Shown one piece after another: positions 26,023 to 37,100 of a stretch of 64,000 nucleotides of DNA (positions within the stretch are counted from its first letter, which is position 1; the number at the start of each line of letters is the position of its first letter). Source of the stretch: Agelaius tricolor (taxonomy: Eukaryota > Chordata > Aves > Passeriformes > Icteridae); NCBI GenBank assembly GCA_023055355.1, contig JALJCS010000001.1:76363381-76427380 (forward strand). Direction: 5' to 3'. The notes under the pieces are model-generated. The model saw nothing but the letters and a program-made list of their open reading frames with translations, was not told the origin of the DNA and did not search any database. The position numbers and the translations under genes were made by a program.

Positions 26023-27504
26023 TCATTTTCCTGTACCATTCTCTAAAGATACTGTGTTATAAACATCCTCCATATCTTGGATACTGGAGGCATCTGTTGA
26101 CTCTTGGTCACTGACTACAATTCCTACTGAAGAAAGGCTAGAAATGAAGGAGTGCATCTTTTTTGCATAAATATCCCTAATGTTAAAATAAGGTAGGTCA
26201 TTGCTTTTCTCTTTGCGATCATTGTTGCACTGGTCTCTATCAATAGCTTTTTGCTTTTGGTAGTACTTAGAAAACTTATTGAAAATAATGGTGATTGGAA
26301 GCGCTACCACCAGAATCCCACAGATAATGCAGAGGGTGCCGAGCAGCTTTCCAGCAAGTGTGACCGGGTAAGTGTCCCCATAACCAACAGTGGTCATGCT
26401 GATGGTTGCCCACCACCAGCAAATAGGGATGCTCTGCAGTTCTGATGAGTCATCATCTTTCTCCACTGAGTAGACAAGCACTGAAAAAATAGAAATCCCA
26501 ACTGACAGAAACAAAAGCAGAAGTCCAACTTCTTGGTAGCTGTGTCTCAGAGTGGCACCCAAAGACCGCAGTCCTACAGAGTGCCTGGCCAGTTTCAGGA
26601 TGCGAAATATCCTCATTAACCGCAGGATCTGAACCACCTTCCCCATGTTCTCAATATCTTCACTCTCTTCTTCCTTCGTGTCCACAGCCAGTGTGGCATA
26701 AAATGGGATAATAGAGACAAAATCAATGATGTTCAGTGGTTTCTTCCAGAACTTCTTCTGACTTGGAGCAGTGAAGAGCCGGATCACTAGCTCAGCAGTA
26801 AACCAGATGATGCATGTAATCTCCACAGCTTCCAGCACAGGGTCTCCAATCTCCCTGTCATTGGCATCCAGCCTTTGAAATTCTGGCATGCTGTGAACGC
26901 ACATGGCCGCAATTGATGCCAGAACAACACTCAGGGATGACACGGCAATTAACTTGGCAGACAAGCAGTATGCAGGATTTTCCATCCTGACCCAGATCTT
27001 CTTTCTTATTTCACCAAAACAAAGATTATCAAACTTTTCTAGCTCTTTGTCAAATATGGATGACTCTTCATTGGAGGAGTCCATACTGTCGTTGCTCTTC
27101 TGATCCCAATCTTTTTCAGGACCTTCCTCTTTCCGTTCTTGGTACCGATTGCTGCAGCAGGAATCAATAAACAGCTCATTTATCCCCCAGTACTCTATTT
27201 CCTGGCAGAAGGAAAAGACACAAAGTTCTTCCATGACGTGAAGTTTGCCTGTATAGTAGAAGTTCAGAACATATCGGAACAAGGAAGGATTCCTGTCAAA
27301 GTAATATTCCTTGTCTGTCACACTATAATCATCACACAGTTCTAGAATAGCCTCTTCTGAATGGCATTTGAGAAGTCTTCCAAGTCTGGTATGGGGAAAT
27401 CGGAGCAAGGTACTTTGATCAACTGATTGCTTAAAGCCACCCACATTCAAATTGATAAGTTCTGCATCTTTGCCAGGTCTGCGGAAAAATTCACCATAAA
27501 CCAT
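26023..27504 (-). CDS. KCNS3: Voltage-gated potassium channel modifier subunit Kv9.3
   Basis: The 493-residue product is very close in sequence and length to vertebrate KCNS3. It begins MVYGEFFRRPGKDAELINL, with A at -3 and G at +4. The T1 tetramerisation domain spans about residues 15-125. S1 lies at about 183-204, S2 224-244, S3 257-275 and S4 288-308 (arginines and lysine every third position in LRLMRIFRILKLARH). S5 lies at 324-345, the filter TTVGYGD at 371-377 and S6 at 384-408. S6 reads ALPITIIF and lacks the second proline of the PXP hinge found in conducting Kv channels. Members of this family are silent alone and join Kv2 subunits at the plasma membrane, shifting their gating. The frame is intact and the coding region has no intron, as in other vertebrates. 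The upstream in-frame extension to 27657 is rejected because a splice acceptor separates it. Confidence 0.97.
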   Translation of the reverse strand: MVYGEFFRRPGKDAELINLNVGGFKQSVDQSTLLRFPHTRLGRLLKCHSEEAILELCDDYSVTDKEYYFDRNPSLFRYVLNFYYTGKLHVMEELCVFSFCQEIEYWGINELFIDSCCSNRYQERKEEGPEKDWDQKSNDSMDSSNEESSIFDKELEKFDNLCFGEIRKKIWVRMENPAYCLSAKLIAVSSLSVVLASIAAMCVHSMPEFQRLDANDREIGDPVLEAVEITCIIWFTAELVIRLFTAPSQKKFWKKPLNIIDFVSIIPFYATLAVDTKEEESEDIENMGKVVQILRLMRIFRILKLARHSVGLRSLGATLRHSYQEVGLLLLFLSVGISIFSVLVYSVEKDDDSSELQSIPICWWWATISMTTVGYGDTYPVTLAGKLLGTLCIICGILVVALPITIIFNKFSKYYQKQKAIDRDQCNNDRKEKSNDLPYFNIRDIYAKKMHSFISSLSSVGIVVSDQESTDASSIQDMEDVYNTVSLENGTGK

Positions 27505-27555
27505 TTTGGACAGACGAGTTCCACTGCTGCTGCCCAATGAGATTACATAGAACCT
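27505..27555 (-). other. KCNS3: KCNS3 5' UTR part of the coding exon with splice acceptor
   Basis: On the coding strand a pyrimidine-rich TCTTATGTTCTTTTCAG ends at 27554, so the coding exon probably starts at 27553. The 49 bases to the start codon are untranslated. They contain a minimal start-stop element, ATG followed directly by TAA, at 27548-27543. The acceptor shows that at least one 5' exon lies to the right. Confidence 0.75.
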
Positions 27556-28739
27556 GAAAAGAACATAAGATATTGTTAGAACATTTAATTCAGTTTTGCT
27601 CTTGTGACACATTCTTTTCTCCATCTCTGGGTACTGTGAAATGCTGTAACAAAACAAACAAAAAAAGAAATCATTTTATGAATACCCTTATTCAGCATTT
27701 CACAGGTGTAGTTTTAAATTAGGTTGGTTTACAGCTCTAGCAAGTTTGAAAGCAGTAGGTTCTGGTTTAGGTCTCCTTTTTACCAGTGTAAAGGAAGACT
27801 GCAAATTCATCTGCAAATCAGTCTCTGTTTCACTACCACACTGAAATTAATAGTCACGAAATCCATGTACTTCAGTTATGCCAAAAATCTTTAAAGAGAA
27901 AACTTATCAATCAATCAAAACATATAGGATAAAACTTTCAAGCAGGTTTCTCTCAATTACAGTTTCAGCTGAGTTGTATTCATTTATATGATGTTGCAAT
28001 TTATAATCCATTAATTCCAATGTTATTTGCTTGAATGTGGACTGCAACTACTTTTGCTGACAGTTCATTTACTTCTAGTGTAATCCACACATCAGCATTC
28101 TGTGCTCTTGAAAACATATCACAACTTCTTTTGAAGATTTTCAATTTCTGACTTCTGAATGCTGTAGTACATATTTGGGTATCTGCATTCCCTCAGGTAT
28201 TTTTCTATCTGCCTTCCTACTCACCTGAAGTGTCACAACCCTCTTACAACCTTGGTCAGTTCCAGAAGCAATTCCTGTTCTGCCACAGCCTAGCTACAAC
28301 CACTACAGCAATACTGAGAAGTTGGAAATGTCATCTCTGTAAAAAGGAGCTTTCAGAATGGAACTTCCACAATAATTCTTCCTCAACAACTAACTGTGGA
28401 CACCTGCAGATGGACAGAAGGGCATTTAAATGTTTCTGTATTTTACTATAAATTCAGCTAAAACTGAATTCAAAAGGCAGTTAAAGTTACCAGTAAGTAA
28501 GTTAACTTTTACAGAACTGCTTTCTTGCTTTCCTTCCAAGGAGAAGCTGTTGTAAAGCCAAAACTGGCAGTTCTTACACTTGCCATCAGATTATATGTAA
28601 CTTAAGATCATGAGGAGAGCAAATGTTTTTGACCTCTGACACTTAAACACTAATTGATGCACACTAAGCTAATTTATTTCAATTAAGTATGGAAATAAAT
28701 TCATTTTAAATGTGACAAGATAGTATCAAAATTCTCCTG

Positions 28740-29072
28740 TCCTAAGAGAAGACATCTTATGGTGTCATGCTCAGCATGTAGAGCTGGGGGAAGAAGAGGG
28801 AAAGAGAGTTGACACTCAGAGTGATGGTGTTTGTCTCCCCAAGTCACCATTAAATGGGATGGAGCCCTGCCTTCCTGGGGATGGCTGGACACCTGCCTGC
28901 CCATGGGAAGGGGTCAATGAATCCTTGTTTTGCTTCACTTTTGCTTTACCTATTAAACGCTTTTTAATCTCAACCCACAAATTTTGCCATTTTACCTCTC
29001 TGGTTCCCTGCTCCATCCCACAGGAGTGGGTGAGCGTGGGGTTGAACTGCCAGTTGAGATTAAATCATGACA
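28740..29072 (+). mobile_element. LTR fragment of an avian endogenous retrovirus
   Basis: The stretch shares its order of segments with the LTR at 54403-54952. TGGTGTCATGCTCAGCATG is followed by GTGATGGTGTTTGTC, then GATGGAGCCCTGC, a TTCCTTGTTTTGCTT-like segment, an ATTAAA poly(A) signal near 28952 and a CA end at 29071-29072. The 5' part is missing or too decayed to place, and the TATA box is degraded. No internal retroviral sequence lies next to it. Confidence 0.75.
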
Positions 29073-29489
29073 ACACAGAAATTATTTTGCACCTTTAGAT
29101 TTAGTTTGAAGGCAGGCATTTGCTAGCTAATAGAGTGGTTGTAAGGCACATTTGCTCCAGGCATTTCCCAAGGCTTCAGTTTTTAGGAATCATTAGGAGG
29201 TCAAATAAGAACATTGATCTCTCCTCACAGAAGGGCAGCAAGACTCATCTGATAAACATCACCACACTTCACTCATGATCTAGAGCCAAGCTCTGTTTTA
29301 TAGCACTATAAATAATAAAAAAAGCCATAAATCTGGACTGGGGTGACTGGAAGTCAAAGTATATTCAGACCCAAGAAACCTCTAGTTATTGATTCATTTT
29401 AGTCAATAAAATCTCCACTTCTAGCAACTCATTAACATGAGAACCCTGGCAGTGTAAGTGAGCACTATAAAAACCAGGCAAGATCTCAG

Positions 29490-29785
29490 ATCATAGAGTC
29501 ATAGACCAATAGAACGGTGAAGGTCAGAAGGGACCTTAAAGATCATCTCATTCCCTCTGACAGGCCAGGAACACCTTCCACTAGATCAGATTGCTCAGAG
29601 GTCCATCCAACCCAACCTTGAACAATTCTGGATGAAGGAGGATGAAACATCAACAGCTTCTCTGGGCAACCTGTGCCAGTGTCTCACCAACCTCACAGTA
29701 AAGAACTCCTTCCTAATACCCAGTCTAAATCTACCCACCTTCAGCTTAAAGCCATTATCTTCCTGTCTGGGGGCACTTCTGATCA
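29490..29785 (-). mobile_element. CR1 LINE 3' fragment, minus orientation
   Basis: The left end has the inverted CR1 terminal motif (ATCATAGAGTCATAGA) and then AAGGGACCTTAAAGATCATC. The right part is antisense to the CR1 C-terminal coding end; read on the minus strand it encodes RLGIRKEFFTVRLVRHWHRL. Truncation at about 29785 removes the rest. The copy looks moderately young because segments of its reading frame survive. Confidence 0.88.
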
Positions 29786-31275
29786 TGACAAATAATGACA
29801 AATACAAAGCAAGTTTTACTCAGAAAAAACTAAAGCAAGAACTTAGTGCCCAGCAAATTCTTAGTACACTACAAGTACACTGGTTGAGACTGCAATACAA
29901 AACCATATCAATGATGCAGATTATATTCATAATTGTGCCTCCATGAAATTGCTCTGTATAATAAATTCAGTGGGCAATATTTCACTGCTTTATTTTGAGG
30001 GTACTGTAGTCATAATTTGTGCAAGATACAGAGAGAAAGTGGAACTTGCTTAGGAAGACCATGGTCTAGAACCTGCTTAATGTGTTACTACTATGAAGTG
30101 ATTTTTAGACTACGGAAAGAACATACAGGAAAGATTCACAATAACTGTGTCAAGAGGAGCTTGATCATCTGAAGAATGTCTTCTTTTACTTGCAGAGACC
30201 CTGACTCCTGAGCCATGGACCAGGACATAGTAACTGGCAGAACAATCAGAACAATTTGTGTCACTTTAAGAAGTGACTCAAGCCACAGGGCAATGACCAC
30301 AGATGACAACTTCTGTCTCAGCACAACGTGCTCTCTACTCAAGGAAACCCTTCACTCACTCAGGAAACTTTTTTCCTCAAGGGTAAAACTGTGCTCAGCT
30401 GGAAATGGTATTTTCCTGGAGTGCCAAGGCCTGTGTCATGAACATCCTAAGAGCATAGAACTACCACGAACTTTGCAAATCTCAACTTGAAGGGCAACAT
30501 TAACCTCTCTGACCTTCTTCAAATATAGATAACATAATAAACTGGAAACCATTCCAAATCACACAATTCTTGCCCCGGAGAGAGTATAACAGAGCAAATA
30601 AACACATACCAGATGTTAGTTACTTGTTTGCTTTAATTGCTTCAGCTGTTTCAAGGAGCTACTAGCTAAGAATTCATATAGAATAGAAAATGAAACAAGA
30701 CACAGAAGAAAGATGGTAACTGGAAGAATGAATATTATTTTCCAAGATAATGAAAAAAAACCCCAACAAATAGAAGTTCCAAGTGTTAAGCTTCAGGGCT
30801 AAATAAAAGCCAGTCATTAGGAAAGCTGTGTGAAAAGGATACAAAATTTGGAATAAAAACCAGAATGACAGGATCTTCCCAGTCCAATTTGGAGATGGGC
30901 TCTAGCCAGTGCTTCTGCAGTCACACATTGTTGGTGAGGCCACAGGCCCATTGTCTTGGAAGGGGAGTTGCAAATTTCTGGGCTTTTAGCACGCTGTGAA
31001 ATCCCTAAAGCTCTCAAAAGAGGAGTCACGGAGACAGTTTGCAGATACAGTCCCTTTGAGACAGCTATGCCACAGATGTGTAACACATCCCAAAGTGCTG
31101 TGGTTTCCAACCTCCTCTGGAACAAACCACTAAGAGATTTTTACTGACCACATGGATCCCCATACTACACATTTATTTGTCAGCAAAGTTCCTCTTTCTC
31201 AGTTATGTTTTGCATAGTATCTGCACAAAGTCTCCATTCTCTGTGAGGTCATACACCACAAGCTTCAGAACATTT

Positions 31276-31337
31276 TTTTTGAGCATGGTACCACTTTGGT
31301 ACCATGAATTTTTGAGCATGGTACCACTTTGGTACCA
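31276..31337. repeat. Tandem duplication containing a GGTACC palindrome
   Basis: A 29-base unit occurs twice with a 33-base period (31276-31304 and 31309-31337). The first copy lies in a perfect inverted repeat, CATGGTACC and GGTACCATG, separated by ACTTT. The second copy ends in CACTG instead, so its outer arm is shorter. No gene is associated. Confidence 0.9.
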
Positions 31338-32885
31338 CTGGTAACTCCAAATTGGGGCAGTTTCATCTTTTGCAAGCATTAATCTGTGTTTATCCAGGCA
31401 CAATAGAAAGGAAGTTGAATTGGTTTACAATGGTTGTGCTTGGCTACTTAAAATACTCAAAGAGAGCTCATGCCTACAGATTTTCTACCAGTTTCTTTCA
31501 AGGCTATGTTGTCTTAGCCTCACCTCCTCCTTCCTGCACAGCTACACTCCATAAACCTCTCAAGATTAAGTTCACATTTTAGCATGGTTTCCTCTAAGTT
31601 GAAGGAACATTAATTAAAGGGCCTAGTCCTGCTCACAGTGAAGTCACAAGGGATGTAACACTGATGTGAACCTGAAAGGACATGCAAATCCTGGTAACTC
31701 TACAGAGTATTTCCAGAGCTCAAAGACATTTTTTCCCCAAGGAATCTGATGATCTTGGCAGATTTCCATTTTAGGGTTCCAAACTCAGGAGATTCAGCTG
31801 TGAGTAAATTCCCTCTAAAGAATCTTACTTTGACACTCAGCCATGCCCAGGAAGCAGATTTTGTCTCCTAATGATGCAGACAAGCACCTGGGCTGTTACT
31901 TCTGCTAATTTCCCGAGAATTGAGAGCTTCTACCAATCATCCAAGCTACACACGTGCAGGTTTTGACACCAAGTACTTCTAAAATGCTGTGGATTACAAA
32001 CCAAAACAACTTCTGCTCAGGATCAACATTTCACTGATTTTTTAAGTGTTTGAATTTCTCACTCATCATAGGGCAAATACTTGTCTAATGCACCACCTAG
32101 AAGTACTGTCTACATTTTCTGACTCACTGAGCAGAGAAAAACATTTAAATGCATGTAAAATTTACTTGATCAATCACAATTAGGGATTGGGACTGAAATC
32201 CAGTCAGCATGACTTAAGTTGTTGTCTGTCAGCTGGACAGTAGTAACTGCTTTAGCACACTTAATTAAGCCTGGGAAAAAAAAGCCTCTGGAAAAAAGCA
32301 CAGCCTCTTTCACTATGATATAAGCTGCAACATTCAACTCATTGTAATACTTAACACAGTTAATTGTAAAGTCATTCACAGACTATGGAGGTGGAGGTTA
32401 ACTTTAAAAAGTCATCTAGCACAAATAGCAAGACCATCTGAAGAAACCACTCTGTGGTTATGGACACTCTGTGAGGCAAAGAGGATAAATTAATCAGCTA
32501 AATTATTTTCTCAGCTGTAATTTATTTTTTTGTATTCCACTGGCAGTGTCATCCTTTATCCAGAATATTGCATTAAAATGCCATGAAAATAATAAAATTA
32601 TGCAACTACCTTTCTTTTAAAATTGATTCAGTACAACCTCCCAGAAGACCTCAGGTAAATAAAGTTTGAGTTGAATTTTGTTCTGATGCTACTCCCATGT
32701 AAGCCTATTTGGCTATGGTCACCCCAGTACAATTCTACTGTCACCAGGCTGTTTCAGACACTGAGTGTGTGCCAAATGTTTGTGCAACTTTGCAATACAA
32801 TGAAGATCAGAAAGAGATGATCATCATGTGATCATGATGTAACAACTATAGCTGTTAGAAGCACTACTGACATTCAAATGTAAAA

Positions 32886-32923
32886 TTATTTAAATATTCA
32901 TGCCATTTTATTTAAATATTCAT
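32886..32923. repeat. Two direct copies of TTATTTAAATATTCAT
   Basis: The 16-base motif occurs at 32886-32901 and 32908-32923, a 22-base period. The AT-rich core resembles homeodomain or POU-type binding sites, but such motifs are common by chance in AT-rich DNA. Confidence 0.8.
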
Positions 32924-34243
32924 ACCTGTCAAAAAAAGGTCTTCAAATATAAGGGGTTAAAAAAAAAATCACCTCCTCCAAAAGACCGATAAGGAAGAAA
33001 TGAAGCTGTTACAACTGAGAGTAAAAGAACACAAGCAAGAATAGAAGAAGCATCTCCAGCCCATGGTTCCCACCACTCAGCCAGGCACAGGTTTTTGGGG
33101 TGAGTCACCAGAGATGGGGTCCCCCTCCGCCATGACTAGGTAAGCAGCCTACATGAGTAGTGCCATGGTGTAACATGGAGTAGTGAAGGGGTGTAACTTC
33201 CATGGGACCAATACAACGTAAAATGAAACCTCCCAAAGTGAAATTCTGCTATTTCCACTATGAGGATGCTGGTAAGAACAGAGGATATGCCAAGGGTTGG
33301 ATATGAGAAAGGGGCAAGGCAAAACACTCCAGCTGTAGCCTGCACATGACAGAAGCTTCTTGGGAATGCAGTATGTGATCTGAACTCCTTTCTCATATAC
33401 ATAAAGAACAAGTAGCACAACCTTAGTAGAACAAGTAGCAACACCTAATACCACCCAGTTATTAGAATGTCACCTTGTAAAATGATTAATGTAAAAAAAA
33501 AAAAAATTTAAAGTTATTCTCTCTCTGACTTGAAAAGGCTCTGGAGATACACATTATGAGAGTTAACAAGGCTTGCACCTTGCTACATTCCCAAAGGCTC
33601 TGCAATTTATATTATGTTCATATAAATTAAAAGATCATTATCCGCAACTAAGTGGAAGTGACAGATTAAAATGTGCTGGCTTGAAAACCAACCTGCAAAT
33701 CCCTACACTGAAGCACAGTCAGAATGCTGCAGTTCCCAAACCTGTTCCACAGCCAGCCCACACAGACAGCTGACCACACTAAGCACTTCCTTGTGTTCTA
33801 TCATCCCAAGGGCTGAAGTTCACAGAAATATTTGAGAAGATACCAAAGGCATTGTTACAAGCAGGTCATCACTGCTGTGGTTGATGGCAAAATAAATTGT
33901 TTCTCTCCAGGTTATTTTGGCAATAATCTTGTTTGACAGGTCATACTAATACCCATCAAGAGCACAGCTTCAAAACACAAAGTACTATCTGAAGTGGACA
34001 TTGCAACTTGTAGGCCTAGGTACCTCTGTAATGAGCACAATTTCTATGGATCCCTCCCCCAAATTATTTTTTGTACCCCATTTTCCACAGAGTTCTCCAT
34101 TTTCTTCCACTCAAGTACTCCTCCAGTGATCACAATGAACATAAAATCCTATTGTTACACTTACTGGGGTAATTTGTGGTACCACTAGTTGTCAAAAATA
34201 TTTGATACATGATCCCAAAGTCAAACACTTCCATATAGGAAAA

Positions 34244-34316
34244 AATGATGCAGAATAAAACTGTATCAATATACTTCTTAAAAATAGTTCTGCATTCTCC
34301 ATAGTTCTGCATCATT
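34244..34316. repeat. 12-base inverted repeat with internal direct repeat
   Basis: AATGATGCAGAA at 34244-34255 is the reverse complement of TTCTGCATCATT at 34305-34316. Within the loop, ATAGTTCTGCAT occurs at 34284-34295 and again, overlapping the right arm, at 34301-34312. The left arm can therefore pair with two sites. Confidence 0.8.
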
Positions 34317-35704
34317 GATTAGTCTAGAATCTAAGAAGATCCTCAATGAAACTGTAATTCACTTATAAATGTTGTTAGATTTTGAAAGGTTACCTACCTA
34401 AGCGAGGAAAATAACACAGATACCAAGACACAGAGAGCAGTGTCCCTGAAGTCACACAGAAGATCAGCTGCCCACAAACAAGCCCACATCCCTCTCACAT
34501 CATTACCTCCTTCACATTCTCCCCAAAAGCTATCACACACCACTCCAGGTACTGGCACACTGAGACATGTGGGCCTAGAGCTGCCTTCTGACAGTTCATC
34601 TAATAAAAACCAACAAAACCAACAATATTAATCTACCACAGAAAATCTAAATACCATTCCTGTATTTACAGTGCAGTTTCAATATCCATGGTTGTATCAA
34701 GGGGCTATGATGGCAGAGATGAAAAACTGCCCCATCTATCCCACCACAACTCCTCCAGGCCCAGCATAAAGGGATGAACAATTAGACATGATGTATTTTC
34801 TCCAATACACAGGTCCATGAACCATTGAAGGCTTTCCTGAGATTTTAAGGAGGGTGTTAATGGTTCACAAGCACAGTGGCAAATTATACCCACATAGAGC
34901 CATAACTCTTCCATGTTTAGGAAAGGAATGCTGACCTTGGTGCAATTCAGAATACTCTTATCTCTTGTGAAAGGCGTACAGACTGTTAAAATTAAGATTT
35001 AGCTCACTGCCAAGAAGACTGATATGATACTCAAAATCTTCTATTTGTTTGTCCATCCTACATTTTCTGATTTCTCGCTTTGGAGTCTGAGGACCTGTCC
35101 TCTTATTCCTAGTACAGATGGCAGAGCTGTTGATCATTTCTGCTCCTAGATTATCTCTTCCCACTCCTAATTTCTTTACTTTTTTTTTAAATTATTTTTT
35201 TTTATTTTTGGAAGCAAGGTAATATTTTTAAAGGACACAAATCCAATCACAACAGTCAATTTCCCTGGGTGAAAAAGTTGTTCTGAACAATCTAAAATCT
35301 ATGCACCACATAAAGTAGGACTTCTCCTCCTTAAACTGAGAAGAGACAATAACATAAACAGCAGGATTATGTTGCAACACATTACAGCCGTAAAAACTGT
35401 AAGGAGACCTGAAACCAGTCCTGTCTGTGCTACCACAACACCTCCACTAGCAGCAGCCACAGGAGCAGCAGAGCTAAAAGGGCAAATTCAGCTGCAGAGC
35501 ACTCACCTGGCTACACAACTTTTGAATCCATTATACCTTTATTCTGCAAAGTCCTGGCTTTGGGATAAGCTGCTTGAACAAAAAAATTATCTCACTGCAA
35601 TACTGTTCTCGGTGTACCTCAGCCCATTTGTTGGAGCCTTTTTAATGTATTTAGAAATAAGATGCTTACATTAGTAACATACCACTGAATACAGAAAACA
35701 GGCT

Positions 35705-35880
35705 TAGAATGGAACTTGAAGAGTAATATAATTCAGTTTCTCCTCCTTCTCAAGGCAGGATCAGCTACTTCTAGATCAATTTTGGCAGATGTTTATTTCA
35801 TGTCCCATGATAAAGCCTCTCCAGGGAGGTTTTGGAATCTGGTCCAGTGCTTGAATGCCCTTGTTCTCCCAAAATTATTT
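35705..35880 (-). mobile_element. Old, degraded CR1-like fragment
   Basis: The segment TCCAGGGAGGTTTTGGAATC, then GTCCAGTGCTTGAATGCCC and CCTAACATCCATTT, follows the order of the antisense CR1 C-terminal coding end. The match is diffuse and the 3' terminal motif is not clear, so this would be an ancient copy. Confidence 0.4.
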
Positions 35881-36759
35881 TCCTAACATCCATTTAAACA
35901 CACTGTGCTGCAGTCCAGGCCCATGGATGTGTACATGTCCAGCAGATTTGGAATGGGATGGAGTCACTGAGGATGGACAGCAGAAACAGACTATCTACAA
36001 ATTCTCCACAACAAGTAATTTACTTCCTTTGCTATATATTTAATTTTACTTGTCAGCCTAAGTAGATAAAGTTACATTATATTTATTTTTTATGTTTTGA
36101 AAAAATTCTATTAATTTCAGAGATAAACAAAGGTTTTCTTGACCACAGTGAAGTTCTCCAAGATATTCAGAGTCTCTTGGGCAACAAGAACACAAGCAAT
36201 TGTTATTGTGAATATTCTGACTGAAACCTTCAACTGAAAAATCTGTAAAAACACTTGTGTTTGCAGCATGTTAATCTCACTAAAGGAGTCAGTACTGTTC
36301 AATATAAATTCTCTTGACCCTAGAAAACTCTGAAGCAGAGCTCCAAATCTCACTTACATATAAGTTCTGCAGCCTGCTGTGATCCAACATTCATTTTCAA
36401 AGCATCCAAGCGAGTTTTACAATGTGCTAGCACGAGTGACTTGAGGCCACAGGCTAAGGAAGGATACGTGGAGGCAGCTGGAAAAAATATCTGCAAGGGA
36501 CATAGGGTTCAGAGCCACACTGCAAACCTTACCCACACTGAGGCCTCCAGAAGCCTCCATTTCTTCGAGCACTCAGATTTTGGTACTTGCTCACTGCTCC
36601 TACACTGGACATCGTTTGTTGCACCACTCCTCTTGACTTTCCAGGTAACATAACAAACTAATTTGTGGTGAAAAGATCCTTTGGAGGTCATCTTTCCCAC
36701 CCAGTGTCAAAGCTGGTTCAGTGAAAGAAGGCTGTTTAGGGCCAATTGTTTTTTTTAAC

Positions 36760-37100
36760 ATCTCCAAAATTTCCCAAACTCTCTGGCAACCTGGTCCAGC
36801 CGGACCCCTCTTATGGGGAAAATATTTCTCCTAAAGCCTATTTAGACATTCTTCTGCTCCAGTCTGGGTTCAGTGACTCTTTCTGTGGACTTGCTGGCTA
36901 CAGCCTTGCTGACAAAGCCCAGGAGGCAGCTGGCCCTCACTGTGAGGACACAGTGCTCACTTGAGTTCTGCATGCTGCCTACCCCAATGCCCATGTCCTT
37001 CTCTGAGAGCTGCTTTCCATTCAGCCAGCCCCCAAACTGCTGCATGGGGCTACTTCATCCCAGATGGAGCTTCTCCAGGATGCTGAAAGCCCTTTTAACA
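36760..37100 (-). mobile_element. CR1-related fragment, minus orientation
   Basis: Segments such as GGCAACCTGGTCCAGC, CCATGTCCTTCTCTGAGAGC and CATTCAGCCAGCCCCCAAAC, in this order, are typical of antisense CR1-family sequence in birds. Several indels separate them. No intact frame remains. The boundaries are approximate. Confidence 0.55.

Noticed and set aside
27505..27657. In-frame N-terminal extension of KCNS3 by 51 codons
   Set aside because: A strong splice acceptor at 27554 interrupts it, the extra residues do not resemble any KCNS3 protein, and the ATG at 27504 has a strong context and matches the usual start of the family.
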